Shown here one piece after another: positions 11,401 to 25,500 of a stretch of DNA of 64,000 nucleotides (position 1 is its first letter; each line of letters opens with the position of its first letter). Under the pieces are notes generated by a model. That model worked only from the letters and a program-made list of their open reading frames with translations, made no database searches and was not told the DNA's origin. Position numbers and translations under genes: made by a program. Location: contig OY821775.1 of assembly GCA_963682175.1 (NCBI GenBank), positions 36,454,053-36,518,052 of the forward strand, given 5' to 3'. Source of the stretch: Triglochin maritima (lineage: Eukaryota > Streptophyta > Magnoliopsida > Alismatales > Juncaginaceae).

Positions 11401-13205
11401 TTCAGGACCGCTGTAGGTCCAGTTGGGTGGTGATCGGCGGGCACGCGCATTTTGGAGTCGGATCCCTCTTCTCGGACCGCTGAGGTCGACGTGATTACAT
11501 TTTATCTTCTTTTGTCGTTTTGTTGTAATCATGTATCATTTTGACAATCTCTGATGTATTCTGGTGCACCGCTATTTGTTTATGAGAAGTAACAGTCCCG
11601 CCTTTGATTATTATGCTCTTTGTCTTGATTATGAATTTTTAAAATTTTTCGCTGTATCGGGATGTTACAAGTGTAGAAATGGTTGCCCACCGAAACATCA
11701 TGACAACCAAACAACTTTCCTAATTCCCCTTTTGACAATACAATAAATTTAAATATTGTAAACATGCTTTTCTTCAGCATCAAAAACTAGGAGAATCGCA
11801 TGAGCCATTCGAATTGAATAACATCAGTACGAAAGTGTAATTCTAATAAGTAATCAAGTGGATTTTGAAATGTAAAGATGTATAGTTTTTTTTCTTTTAT
11901 TTTTCCTCTGGAGTACCCATCAAAAGGTAGCAAAGCTTCACTCTGTCTAACGAACATGCAAAATAGAGAGCTTTTTCCTTTCTTTTTTTCTTTCTTAATA
12001 TTCTACGAACAGTATTTGTTCGGGAAATTTGGTGAAAGTTTTCCAACAAAAGTAAAAATTATAGCAAAAACCAAACAAATAAAATGTTTACCACAATAGT
12101 GGAATACAGATTTCCCAAGTGGATTTTCGGGTTCTGACTTCTGCTCCCACTCCTTTCAAGACTGGATGTCAATGAAATTCAGGAAAATGTGATTTTTCAA
12201 TAAACTTCTTCGGAAACTTGAAGCGCAACTATGAGTTCCTATTTTTTTAGCCACTTGGATACTTCTTCGACCAACCTACACATCACTTTATGACACTAAA
12301 ACACTAAAATGACACACAGAATTACAAACCTAAGGCGAGACAGTCAAGCTAACAGCAACCAACCACCAGATAAGTAAGGGACATGACTTGCAATGCAATT
12401 ACAAGTTTCAATTTTTTTTCTCTAGCATTAGTTTGAGGCATTATATGACGAACAAAATTTTAACTCCAACGAGACCAATCAAGCCAACAACAACTGACCA
12501 CCAGATATGTTAAGGGAACAAGTTGGATGTCGACCATGAATATCAAAATCCCCTCCCTTATACGGCCATCCTCAGGTGGGTGCAACGACAAGATTATTAA
12601 AACGTACTAATAAACCAACGAACAAGCATATTAATTTTTCCAAACCCAGGGAAGAAAAAAAAGCAATTAAAACCCACCTGATCCCCGGCCAAAATAATCC
12701 AAGCCTGATACCGGGACGATAAAACCGGCGAACTCCTCAGCACCCTCCCTACCCCGAACCCCAACTGCGCCAGCGAGTGCGCTGCCACCGCCACGGACAC
12801 CCCCACGACAAACCTTCCATCCAAAACACAAAATCAATCATAAAAACAAAACAGAAGACAAACTGAGGTTAGTTGAGCATGTGAGTTACATGTTGGGATT
12901 TAATTAATATAAACACTAAACACTTACTCGAGGGATTCGGAGTAGGACCACTTGGAGTGGACGGGGATGCTGAAGCCGTAGATGGAGAGGGTCGAGTGTT
13001 GCTCCGACGTAACCATGATGCTCAAGCAAACGAGGGAGGTGAAAAGGCAAGCCGCCCGCATCGCCGTTACCAACTTGTCGTGCCTAGTGGCCTTGACCTT
13101 GCCGGGTCCGGGTCCGGGTCCGTTCGCTTCCGGCTTCTCCGGCACCGGTATGCGCACCTCACCGTTGCCCGTCATGTTATATGGCCTGGCCTGGCTTTGC
13201 TCCAT
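8461..13205 (-). CDS. CASP-like membrane protein (CASPL4-type), 3 exons, 209 aa
   Basis: Exons (minus): 13205-12928, 12813-12678, 8676-8461; total 630 nt, all phases agree. Donors are GTAAGT and GTGGGT; acceptors are GGAAG (weak) and TGCAG. The protein has a Pro/Gly-rich cytoplasmic N-terminus and four predicted membrane segments (about residues 46-67, 94-115, 128-153 and 180-206). The family's conserved Arg of segment 1 (AMRAACLF) and Asp of segment 3 (LAGDQV) are present. The C-terminal part (YAMMSAGSAAAGVSNLNRTG, then RFCNHMAVAI) resembles CASP-like 4 proteins. Known CASPs form plasma-membrane scaffolds for cell-wall deposition at the Casparian strip; the role of the 4-type members is less clear. 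Length is usual for the family. The second intron (4.0 kb) holds a solo LTR. The exon 2 acceptor is the least certain splice site. Confidence 0.85.
9388..11669 (+). mobile_element. solo LTR of a Ty3-type element, in CASP-like gene intron 2
   Basis: Begins TGTAATATCTCGA and ends TCGGGATGTTACA, a near-perfect short inverted repeat as expected of LTR ends. The flanks are AGTGC (9383-9387) and AGTGT (11670-11674), a 5-bp target duplication with one change. No internal region or second LTR is present, so it is a solo LTR made by LTR-LTR recombination. A TATA-like TATTTAA lies at 9594-9600. The layout (pyrimidine-rich start, GGTCGACC array, GC-rich tail) resembles the chromovirus LTR at 32100-33412, so I infer the same or a related family. 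It is antisense to the host gene. Confidence 0.85.
9965..10500. repeat. array of CGGTCGACCG palindromes in the solo LTR
   Basis: About ten perfect CGGTCGACCG motifs and several one- or two-base variants (GTTCGACCG, GGTCGAACG, GGTAGACCG) are spaced 20-60 bases apart. Flanking bases often extend the motif to CGGTCGACCGA or CGGTCGACCGT. The spacing is irregular, so this is not a simple tandem repeat. Confidence 0.9.
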
Positions 13206-16200
13206 CTCCTCAACTTCTTTCTTGCTTGGGTTTTATAATTTGAATTGGGTTTTTAGTGGTTCGCTACCTGAGGATCGGTATATTGGTTTTCGGTTGGGGC
13301 CATGCATGTTTCGGATGACATGGTGATGGTGGTTTCGGTTTGGCATGCAGAATCAACCTTTCGAATGTAAATGTAAGTTTCTCAAGTTGAAAATTGAATT
13401 TCATGGTTAATCTAAGGTTGAAAGTTTTGATATGCTACATGGTTAATAAGATTAATTAATACATTCATTCATAATGAATGGTCCCTTAAGAACATAGATT
13501 AGGGATGGTGTTGTGGTGTAGCGTGTACGATCGGTGTTGGAATGTTGCTTAGACTTTGGAAACAAACCCATTCATTTTTGTTGGATAGGTGTTAGCATTA
13601 GTAGAGCATGGCTTCGATGCTCGTAATTTTGTTTTCATTGTAAATCATGTTATCTTCACCAAACTTAGCAGAAATTATGCCTAAGTTGAGAATGAAAAAA
13701 TTGTGCTATTTTCACCAAACTCATCGGCAGATTTTTTTTTTTTTTTGGAAATTCAAACTTCAAAAAAGATCCTACTATTTAAGGTTCCCTGGGAAATTAA
13801 TATCATTGGGATATACGCTTTAAGTTATATAAGTTTACTTATATTTCCTTATGCCTTTGGTAGACTTTTATACATTTAGTTACTATAAAACGATAGTTAC
13901 TTTAAATAAGAAGGATGACCGCAAATCATGCGGTAGTGTGATTAAAAGCAAAATCAATCAAATATGGTTTAAGATCATACCAACAGATCTCAAGGGTCCT
14001 TAGGGGTGTTTCGCAAAGTACTAAACGAAAACAATCTCATTGCTAGTTTCAAACAAGTTCTTACTTTTAATTCCATGCAAAACTCATGTTTCAAACCTTA
14101 ATCTCTTATTACTCTTGCATATAGATATGACCCCATTACTTTCATACATATGTTAATCTTCAATACACAAAACATACATAATCCTCAATTACTAAGAGTT
14201 CAGTCGAAAATGCATGACTTTCTAAAATACCAAGTGTCAGTGACTCAAATCTTCTAGGGTGTGGCGCAATTGGTAAGACGAAGTAGAACATTTCCATCTA
14301 AACGCAAATCTAAACCCCAATGACGTAGTTAATTACGTATTTGTGCACCCGGTGTTTGACCACTTTTAGTTTGAAACTACAATCCACTAGTCCCAAGTTA
14401 GGAGTGCATCTGAGAATTCTAGATTATAGGGGGAAAAATACTTCACCTTCAAAAGAAACTAATTAAACAAATTGACGTAACATCAGGGTCATTAGCTAAA
14501 AAACCCACCACATCGGCACATCCTGCGAGAAATTATACGGGGTGCTATCGAGGTGGGGCTGAACACGTGTCAAGCGAGGGCAAGAAAAGGACCATAGAAG
14601 TATTTGCCCGTGACCGCCGACTCCACAGGGGATTGCGGTGTTGCTGTTTTCTTCTCCTATTGGACTCTTCCTCCTGTAAATCCCACCCGTAAGTTATCCA
14701 TCCAACAGATACGATCGCGCCGCGTGCGTGTGGACTTGCATGGGGCCCGTCTGAGATGAGGGACACTGGGAAGAGGGAGTATTTTGAGTTATCAAACATT
14801 CGCACCCGTGATGCTGATTACTAACTACTAAGTTTGTTGTTAAGTGGAAGGACACACAAACACAATATTAACCGCCAGGTTTGAGTGGTTTCTTATTGCG
14901 GTATGGTATGATTGGAGATTTGGAGGTTCTAGATTTTGCAACTTGAGAGTTTATTCTGATGGTGATTTCCCACTTCCTTGCTAAATAAATACATAAAAAT
15001 CACGGAAAGCCTCGAACATGAATACAAGTAATTGACTTACGAACTTGACTAACTTTGACCAATCAAAACATGTAAATCACTTTATTATGTTGGTCATACA
15101 TGTATAGATGTAATTGAGATATGAACTTAACTGACTTCCAAACCGATCAATAGTATTACTTAAATTTCTTTCACTTTCGTGTTAATTTCATAATATATGG
15201 ATTTTACATAGCTTCTGATGATTTTAGTAGCATAGAGGAAGTTAAGTCATGTATACACTTTTAAGTTCAGAATCCAAGTTTCAGAATTTGAAATCATGTT
15301 CTTCCCCTTATTATTATGTTTCCCTGTAAACTATACTCGTTTCAAATATGAATTGGGATGAGGAGGAAAAACTTACTAAAACAAAATAGTTTGTTGGCCT
15401 AATCCCATCTGCAGTTTGTTTTAGTAACCACTGTTAAATGTTGTGGTACTACATTAAAAATACTTTCTAATATTGGATGGGTTCACTCTGTCGTATGTAT
15501 TAAGTAGTGCCTGTATTGCTGAAAAGGATATTGAGAGTGATATACTGACATGTATAATTAAAACCCAAAATATCTACAGATATCCTTGGCATGGTCGAGT
15601 CCCCTCAAACGCCTTCTAACCAATTTGCCTCAAACCACTTCTAACTTAATTTGCAGCACTAAGAGGGCAACGCCAAAAATTAAACCACCTCCAAGTATAT
15701 TCATAAAATCTGAGACAAATGCCACCCCATTCCTGGATCGGCAATAGATGATATCATTTCTTGGTAAGTGTAGCTTCTGCCAACTGGTTGATTTTTTTTT
15801 ATGTAAAGGAAGATAGAAGTCAAAGAAGAGGACTAAAGAGGCTGATGAAATACCCATTTTTAACAGGTTCGTGACGGCATTAAACTGAAGGACAGACATA
15901 CCGGCCCAACAACAACGGGACCGGTACGTGATCAAACCATTTATTTTAGTGACAGATGACAACGTGTAATGACTAATCAAATGTATCCCAAAGTAAGAAA
16001 AATCCAATCTCTATTTCAGAGTCAGCGTGAAATATACTACCACTATGACTACAGCAAGTGGCAACAGACTATTTTTGTTTCAAAACTGCTAAACTTAGAC
16101 TACCAACCCCTTTGAAATATTAAAGAATTATAACTCTTTTGACATCCACTCGACCACTCGCATTTCAGCTCCTCCATGTCCATCGACCAACTCTAATGTC

Positions 16201-16549
16201 AAAAGATCTTTGATTGGTCAATCAATCTCCTTATGATCCTAAGCAAGGTGAGAGGTAGTGTTTGCCTTTCAGTAATACGGGGCTATTTTAAACAAAAGCC
16301 GCTTGGTTAATTTACTATTAGTGGAATAAGCACTAACGTTACAAAAAATGTACGTCTCCCCAATAAATAATGACGTGGGGGTGTTAGCGACTTACCAAGA
16401 AAAAAAAACATTGCAAATATTTTTACCTGGATGATTGGACAACTTAAAGACTACAGCACTCCATAATGGGTACCAGCAAGCTATAAATTATAAGAGAACT
16501 TCACAAGAATATAACCCTTCCACTTAGTTGCTACTTGCTACTTGTCCCT
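13206..16549. other. intergenic region between CASP-like gene and kinesin 3' end
   Basis: Mostly AT-rich and without a supported gene. It should include the CASP-like gene's promoter (13206 upward) and the kinesin 3' UTR (just below 16550). A moderately GC-rich island at 14520-14800 contains an ACACGTGT (G-box-like) site, but I recognise no family there. A 125-aa minus-strand ORF at 15630-16007 ends in a hydrophobic segment (NILGGGLIFGVALLVL); it matches nothing I know and lacks supporting context. Confidence 0.5.
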
Positions 16550-19500
16550 TCACTGACATCGCTTTGGAGGTTTGCCTGAAGATGAGGTCAACTGCTGAAT
16601 CACACTCTTCCTGGAGCCTGGACATGAATACAAGGATGAGCATGGCAGGTTTAAATATGCGGAGAGATGATCATTTACAATAGCTTTAAACTGCTAGTTG
16701 TAACCCGAAAAATGAAAAACAAAAGAGTGAGGAAAATAACGTTACCATGACCTAACAAAAAACAAAATTGCCATTTGATAAACATCCCTATAAAAGTAAT
16801 AAGTGGCATCATGCCACATATTTTCGGAGATGAACAAGCAAAAGCAAAGCACGAACATGGATATGGATTTTAACACCCACTTAGTGTGATCAAGTTTGCT
16901 GCAACAGGGTCTTACGGCAATTTGATGCAAGACAGGTTATTCAAGCTCAACGTTCCGATAAACAAATGCTCAATTTTAATAAAAGTGTTTCCTATTTAAA
17001 GAATTTTAGTAGGATACGATACAGAATATCACCTAACATATGTGATTAGGTATGAGAATAATTGAACTTTTACAATTATATGTAACCAAATTTGGTAAAA
17101 CAATAACCAAGACGTAAGCATATGATAAAAAGTGTATTGGTAAGAAATTAGGGGACACAGATAAGATATACAACTGTTATTTGGATATATAATGAACATT
17201 TACGGATTTACCCTAGGCAACATACATGAAAGACAATAAACACCCAAGTCAAGTACAATACATATAACTTACATACTCCAAACCTCATAAACACACACAC
17301 ACACACACAAGATCTCATCAATTTAAGCAATACTTGTCAAGTTGCAGAAAACCAACTGCAGCCTATTTGGAAAAAAAGGTCTAAAAACATAATACTAGAC
17401 AAATGTACTAAATGCATATGCAAATACTAATTAGCAACTGAAGCGTAAGACCATGCAGATGTAATCGATGGATGAGCAAATTCTAATTATAAACTTTCAG
17501 TATAAAAACAGGGTATTTCTTGTTAATTAGCATAAGCATTCTAAAGAGGCAATCTAAAAGAGCATCTAAAGTCGAGCATTGTGTCTCTAACCAATCAAAC
17601 GTTTCCATCCAATATTGCATTTTACAATTAACTTATATTTTTGGGGATATTTTAATGAAGTCCTTTGCAATAAATATTTTAATGAAGTCCTTTGCAATAA
17701 AAGAGCATCTAAAGTCGATGAGTTTTATTATTACATAACATCATAAACATTACAAATTATTATTCTATTGGATTTGAGTCGCATATAGCCATATAGTACA
17801 TAATATCATCGTTTTTTGGATTTGTTTCAATAAATATTACATAATATCATTCAATTTTTACTTATTTATGCATACAGATCCTCATAAGCTTGTAGTGTTT
17901 TAAAGAACATTTTTTTGAACTAAATAATCTCCAAAAAATTATTTTACATACTTCTATAAATATTATGTATTAATCATTCTATTTATCCATTTGCGGAAAA
18001 GTCCTTTGTGGTATTTTTAACAAAATTGTTTCAAATATTATAAATATTCTCCAAGAAATTCTTTTTACAATATTTTTTTCATTAATATTTGTTTCTATAG
18101 AACTTTTGTAACTCAACGATTTGTTGTTTAACTTTTTGAATCATATTATGATGTTTTTCAAATCAAGAATTTTTAAAATTCACTTTAATTAATGTTTTTA
18201 TCACTTAAGCCAATGTCATTTTTAAAATTATCTTTGCGTAAAAATCTCTTAGTATTTCCATAAACATTATATATAATTTTACATTATGTGATGTGATAAA
18301 ACTTTACAATTTAAGTTGCTTGAGTCATGAGCAACTTATTTGCTAGGTTGATATGAAGTTTATATTACCACAAATAAATTATTGAGATTAGGTTTTTCTT
18401 ACCAATTTAGAATGACTTAGATAACAAATTAGTAATTGTTTATATAGATTTTGACGAGTTCTGACCTACTTTTAAAAAATATCCGAGTAAAGCATGGGAA
18501 TGTTGCTAGTTTTTACTAACCTGAAGCGGTAGATTTAGATTTTGATCGAACTAAGGCTTGTTGTGCAACCTTCTTCAAAGAATGCTGGGGAATTTGACTG
18601 GAGTTTTTTGACCTGCATGGAAACCCCAAGTATCAGACCTCACTCAGACATGTCAATTAAAGTGCAAATAATTACTAAATATGCCATCCAAGCATAACTA
18701 GGAACAATAATTTAAACCATAAAACAAGGTCATTTTTTAGAGCAACAGTTTGCGCAGAACTAGTTGAAAGCACCAATGGGAGACGGGCTCCAGAATAACA
18801 ATAACTAATCATCACAAAGGCTGTCATAAGAACAAAATTAATTTCTGGTTACAATGAAAGACTTTCCTCCTTGAATAAAAGTTTCAGATGGTCCAGGTAT
18901 ATACTCATTTACAAAAAAAGAGTCCATACATATGTTAGCTAATGTCTTCATACTCCTCTAATATCACTTAGGTTCTTTGGTCATAAACTAATCTCTTCTT
19001 CATTCAGGCTCCATTAACTGATAAAAAGGTTTCATTACTAAAATTGTGCTGGTCTTACATATTTAACAAATTCAGGATGATCAAATTGCAAGGAAATCAC
19101 TACAGTTGACTAACATGCCAATGGACTGAGAATTTGTTTCCCTTTAGTACATAATCCTATGAGACATGAAGACACTTATCTTGCAACGCATTAGCACGAC
19201 AGGGGTAAAATATTTTCAAATTTTTAAAATTCCAAGGTTCAAAATGACCAGGTTAAAATAAGAAAAACATCTTTCTACTGCTTCTGCAAAGCCTTTCTCT
19301 GTCAATCAAAAGGTAAAATTAAAAACAGAAAGAAAAATAAAAGGTAAACAGATAAGAAAGACCTCAGCTTATGAAACCAGACCATTTGACTCAAAAAATA
19401 AAAACAGATAGCAGAGCTGGCCAACAGACCAAAATACAAAGCAACCTAAGCTAAGAGATGTTTTTCAAGCCCCTTAAAAAGCAATGACATGGTCACACAG

Positions 19501-22500
19501 TCATGCAATTAAATTTATTTGTCAGAACTTCTGATTTTCAAAATTCTAGAAATAATATTAGACAGTGGTTGTTTTCCTTTTATCCATTAAATCACATAAA
19601 TGCACGCATCATGTACAACAGTACATGATTGTGTCTTTAACTTTCCAACTTCAGAATCATACTGCAAAAGTTGTAGCATGTCTATCACTTTACTAACCTT
19701 TTCTGAGATTGAAAAATAGAAGACAAAGCTAAGAGAATAACCTCCTCAGATGCACATATATCAAGATCATGTATTGCTAATGCAGACACTTGAGTTTAAG
19801 TACTCACAGCTTCTCTTGGTGCTCCTGGGCGGGCTTGCCATCTTCAGGAAATAAAATGTATTCAACCACGCTATTTATTGAACCATCAGTTTCTGTTCCC
19901 ATAGAAAGGCCACTATCAGAGATGTCACTTAACCTCGCTTCAGAGTCTCCATCTCCGAACCCTAAAAGATCAATGTCTGCCTTTTCCTCTCCAACAGAAT
20001 TGTTTAGAGAGAAAGACTCCTTCCGCAGCTTAGCATCGTATGCAGACTGCAGAGAACCAGCCTCTGAGTGTTTATCACTACATTCTGAACTTAACTGTCT
20101 TGATAAATTATTTGCAAGGCCTTTGCTGCTTATGTTAGTAGAGGGATGTTTAAAATCTTTGAGTGTTCGTAGATGCTCAATCTCTCCATCCTTCCTTGCA
20201 ACTGCGTCTTTAAGAGATGCTACCTAATTTTTTGACCAAATTAGATTTCTTTCAAGATAACATTAATCAAGGACTGAAAAGCCGCTAGGCGGTCAATGGG
20301 CAGGGGAAGGACACTTGGGCGCCTAGGCTGCCTTTTCAATCCTTGGGCCGACTAGGCGGCCAGAAATCACTAGGCACCCAAGCGCCACTAGGCGCCTTGG
20401 TGGACTAGGTGGCCGCCTTTTCAACCACTGACATTACATAAGTATAGCAGAGCATATTAAGATACTAAACTGGTTAGCAAAATAAATAAAAACTAAACCG
20501 TTAAATGAATTAGTTTTTTATAATTAAGTAAAAAAGGTTAACCAAACATACTAACAAATTATTGGTTGCTATTAAGTTAGTTACATGATTGTACATAATG
20601 TAGGGTCATTAGGGAATTTCTATTCCATTTTATTTACATTATAATAATTTATCTACACGAAAAATGCAACTTCAATTTTCAAATTGATGTTTTAGCTATA
20701 TTATTGACGTGATTGTTGTGTAACAATTCTGGCTAATTAAAATCAACAAGGCTTGCCTTTTTATGTAATCAGTAAAACTAAGCCACAGAAACTCAAGTTA
20801 GCACTCAAGGAGATGAGCCAAATAACAGCCACTCCGATCCAAAAAAATAAGCTTGAAATTGGTGTCAGGCAAATAAGTACATCTCACGCAACATATCACT
20901 CTACCTTCATTTTGTGATGGTCACACTTAATTGTTACATTTGGTTAAAAATTGAAGCTAATAGTGATTATATGACCTTGCTCATTGTTTTTATATACCGT
21001 TGATAAATTTAAGGGTCCTTTATATACCACTTTAAGTCATATAATTTCAAATGTACTAACTTTGACAAAACTAACCACAACAACAAAACATTTTATCCCA
21101 AACTAGTTGGGGTAGGCTAGAAATGAAACTCTAAGGAGTCACGGTTCAGACACGTGAATCGCCTTCTTCCACGCGTTTCTATCCAAAGCAAATTCTCGAA
21201 GAACATTCCAATCTTTTAAATCTCTTTTGATCGCTTCCTCCCAAGTCAATCGTGGTCTACCTCTTCCTCTTTCTATGTCTTCGATCTGATTCAATACCCA
21301 TCTTCTTATAGGTGTCTACATAGGTCTTCTTTGTATATGTCCATACCATCTCAGTATGTGTTGGATAATTTTCTCTTCCATTGGAGCAACTCCAACTCTC
21401 TCACGAATGTCTTCATTTCCAATCTGATCCATTCGCAAATGGCCACACATCCACCTCAACATCCTCATTTCAGATACTCATCTTTTGTATATGTTGTCTT
21501 TTAGTGGCCCAACATTCCGCACCATATAGCATTGCAAGTCTTATTGTGGTTCTATAAAACTTTCCTTTTAACTTAAGTGAAATTTTCTTGTCACATAAGA
21601 CACCTGAGGCTTGTCGCCATTTCATTCATCCTGCTCTAATCATATGCTTAACATCTTCATTGATTTCCCCATCTTTTTGAAGTATTGATCCAAGATATCT
21701 AAAAATATCTTTTCTACGCACCACTTGCCCATCTAATATAATCTCTTCTTCCTCGGTATTAATGGTACTGAAATAACATTTCATATATTAAGTTTTACAT
21801 CTACTTAGTTTAAAACATTTTGTTTCTAAAGTATTTCTCCACAACTCTAGTTTTCTCTCCACACATACCCTACTCTCGTCAATTAATACTACATCAAACG
21901 CAAAAATCATACACCATGGATCCTCACATTGTAAGTCTTTCGTTACCTCGTCCATTACTAAAGCAAAGAGATATGGACTTAAAGCTGAATCCTGATGAAG
22001 TCCAATCTTAATCGGAAAAGCTTTAGCCACACCATCAGAAATTCTAATGCTAGTTTCAACTCCTTCATACATATCTTTAATTAAATTCACATATTTTGTT
22101 GATACTTTCTTTTTCTCAAGGGTCCACCACATAACATTTCTTCGAACTCTATTATATGCCTTTACTAAATGAATAAAAATCATATGTAGATCTTTCTTTT
22201 GTTCTCTATACCCCTCCATAAGTTGTCTAATAAGAAATATGGCATCTATCGTTGACCTTCCAGGCATGAAACCAAATTGATTAAAACTAACCAATTACAT
22301 ATAATCCCATTATAATCAAAGCAAGCCCAAGACATTCCAAAGTATTAACTTCGGAAAAAGCAACACATATTCCCATATGAATCAAGAGAAGCCCAACTCA
22401 CATGCATGCTACAGATGACTTGTAGTTACAGAAATTCAAGTAGGTGTACCTTCCTCGGCACAAGTGCATGGAGGTATTACATGCAAATCCGCAAAATAAA

Positions 22501-25500
22501 TTTTAAACTACAAGAAAGACATAACCAGAGGAGCTAACCTGCTCCATCAAGTCTTTCACATCCTTTCCCTCTTTACTGCTTCTAGCTGAACCTAACTCAA
22601 CTCCAGAGACTCTTTCCGCAAATTTTAATGTGCTTATTGTCTCTGAATATGATTCAACATCTGGATTGATCTGAACAAACATAAGGGTCTTTGCTTGCCC
22701 ACCTGTCAAAAGGAACAAAAGAAACTCAGAGTATAAGTGTTTACTAGAGTCAAGTTACCACAAGACATGCTTCTGTTTGTGAGACAAATACCTAAAGAAC
22801 TTTGAAGAACTTGAGTCAGTTTGCTGTTTCTATAAGGCACATGCAAATTCTTTTGTGCTAAAGCAGATATGACATCTCCAAGGGCAGAGAGAGACTTGTT
22901 GATGTGCTGTGCTTCCTTAAGTCTCTTTCCAGTTGCTTCAGAACGGTCAACTCTTTCACTTCCAGCAAGATCTACTAGGTGAAGACATCCACGTAAAGTC
23001 GCACCACTCTCCAAATCCAAACCCCGAACATGAACTGTCACCACGCTGTGCAGCATAATTTAAATTAAATTCTTGTAATGACTTCTGAAATTTAAAACAA
23101 GCAACAGAAAAAGAATAGTTTCATTCTTAAAGAAGGAAGACCTGTGAGAACGACTGCTTCTTTCATTGAGTGCAGTAGCACCTATAGCCCTGTTAATTTG
23201 CCCAACTTGCATCAGCTCAACAACATCTGCAGTTGATTTAACTGAATGCATAGTTGCATCAGGGACAGCAAGCCCATTGGGTTGAGAAGTATTCCAAATC
23301 CCAAGCGTTTGAATGTTAAGAAAATGCATGTTGTTAACAAAATTCATCCTACTGCCTTATCAACAACACAAACCGAAAATAATTGTTCTAATCATGTGAG
23401 ATTTTTCAAACCTATTGTGCTGGCATTGAGGGAAAATGCTAATGATACCAAAAAAGTAAAGGTATGGTCACAATATTAATGACTCACTATGCAGAGCAAG
23501 AAGAAAATTTTAAATGGAGTAAATGTTCATGTTCAGAAACCAAGAGCCTATTTAAGAAAAATGGAAACAAGAACCTTAAATTTAAAAAAAAACAATGGAA
23601 TAGAACACATATTAGGATATCTTTTCTGAGAGCTATCATTTGACAAAAGATCTCGCACTTGTTCATTATATATCTCCACCATCTGGACTCCAACCTCGTA
23701 AATAAAAGTGTTTCTTCTTGTCCGTGATATATGGAAAAGATCATTTAGTGCTCGATAGTTGACGCCCCAATCCTCTTGAGACAAAGAATTTGGACCACTC
23801 TGCAATATGCAAATACAACCATAAGAAGATAATGCAAAAGCAAAGTGATACGCTGCATTTAAATGTATACAGATAGGCAATACCATTGTGTATGTCTTTC
23901 CTGAGCCGGTTTGTCCATATGCAAAAATGCACACATTGTAACCATCAAGAACGGAACGTATTAAAGGTTGGATATCCAAAAATACCTCCTCTGTGAAAGA
24001 TTTGTAGTTTCGTCAGTTTACTTAATATTTTTATATATTTCTGTAGAGTTAGAGATGAAATAAACCTTGAGACACATTCGGCTCAAAAACCATGTTAAAC
24101 TTGAACATCCGATGGCTATCTTTTCCTCGTTTTGATGGATTTACAATGAGAAGTTCTCCATCTTCTCCGATAAAATTTATAATTGTTGTCTTCCCATTTT
24201 GACCGGGGAGGAATGGTCTTACCCGACAATAGACTCTTATGTTACCTACACTTGTCCACCAAAATAATGATACAGAATAAAAACAAATGATAGATAACAC
24301 AAAAGATAGATGTGTACCTTTAAGCTCCTGTATCTCATTATACAACCTCCTATTTTCTGCAAGTACTGAATGGTAATTCTCCGCAGCATCTGTTAGCCCT
24401 TTGAGATTCATACCTACTCAAAATGGAACTATGAAATTAAAAAAATGCAATAAAGAATGACATATAATACAAAGAGCAAGATGTGTGTGTATATGGGTGA
24501 TAACTAATATTTCATCTAACCCATACCCAAAAGAGCTGATTCTTCCTCCCAAACTTTGTACGCTTTCTTCATTTCCTTTTTGATGGAGCTTGAAACAACT
24601 CTCAGATCCTGACATGCAGTAACATTTATAAGCCTAAATATCAGATAAAGAACCATCAGAAGATAGAAATGGTTCAACAATTCATACCCCCAGTGATTGT
24701 GATTGAAATTCAACAAATTTCTGAAGCAACTTTTCCTTTTCCTTCCAATTTTGGATTTTTAACTCTGATAATCCCTCCAACTCTTTCACTCTTTTCGTGG
24801 ATTCAGCAAGGCATAGCTTGGCATCCTCTAGTCTTGCTTGTGATTGTATCTTAGCTGTGCGAGACTTAGTTTCCAGTTCCAGATACTTTTGGTTATGGGA
24901 TTCAATTTGCATCATGATTTCTTTCTTATGTTTTGCAATTTCACTATCACAGTTTTCCTTTTCTTTCATCAACCTCAACATATCTTGCTCCTTATTTTGC
25001 TGTTTATCTTCAATTGAAAACTTCTCCGACTCCAGGGATGAAATGAGTCCATATGTTAAAAAATTGAAAAACAAAACCAGAACAAAAATAAACATTAACG
25101 ACTTGGTGTAGTAATAGTAAGCAGTAGTAGAATAAACCTTAATATGTTGAAGCAAGTCTTTGGCAATCTGTAACAACACATGCAAAACAATTATATTAAG
25201 TATCTAATCTCATATTAACATCCTCATTGCATGTACACTACGTGCATTTCATTTGTGAAGAAAAATACAAAACAATTGTTGAATTTCTTACTTGCATCTC
25301 TTCATTTGTTCCAGTTGCAAGCACTTTTTGGATTTTAAATCTAAATTGGTGCTTCTCCTCACGTGTCTTAATTAGATTATTCAGCTGCAGAATAATATGT
25401 TATCATGTAAGTATCAGAATTTAAAAAATTTGTAAAACCATAGTAGTTATCATTACATATTGTATATGTGCAGCTTGAGTTGAAATACGGAGTTCAATTT

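Noticed and set aside
14250..14345. possible tRNA gene or SINE head (GGTGTGGCGCAATTGGTAAG)
   Set aside because: An A-box-like stretch is present, but no convincing B box, cloverleaf or poly-A/T tail.
15630..16007. 125-aa minus-strand ORF with a hydrophobic end
   Set aside because: No family resemblance, no splice partners, and AT-rich surroundings. Kept only as a note in the intergenic entry.
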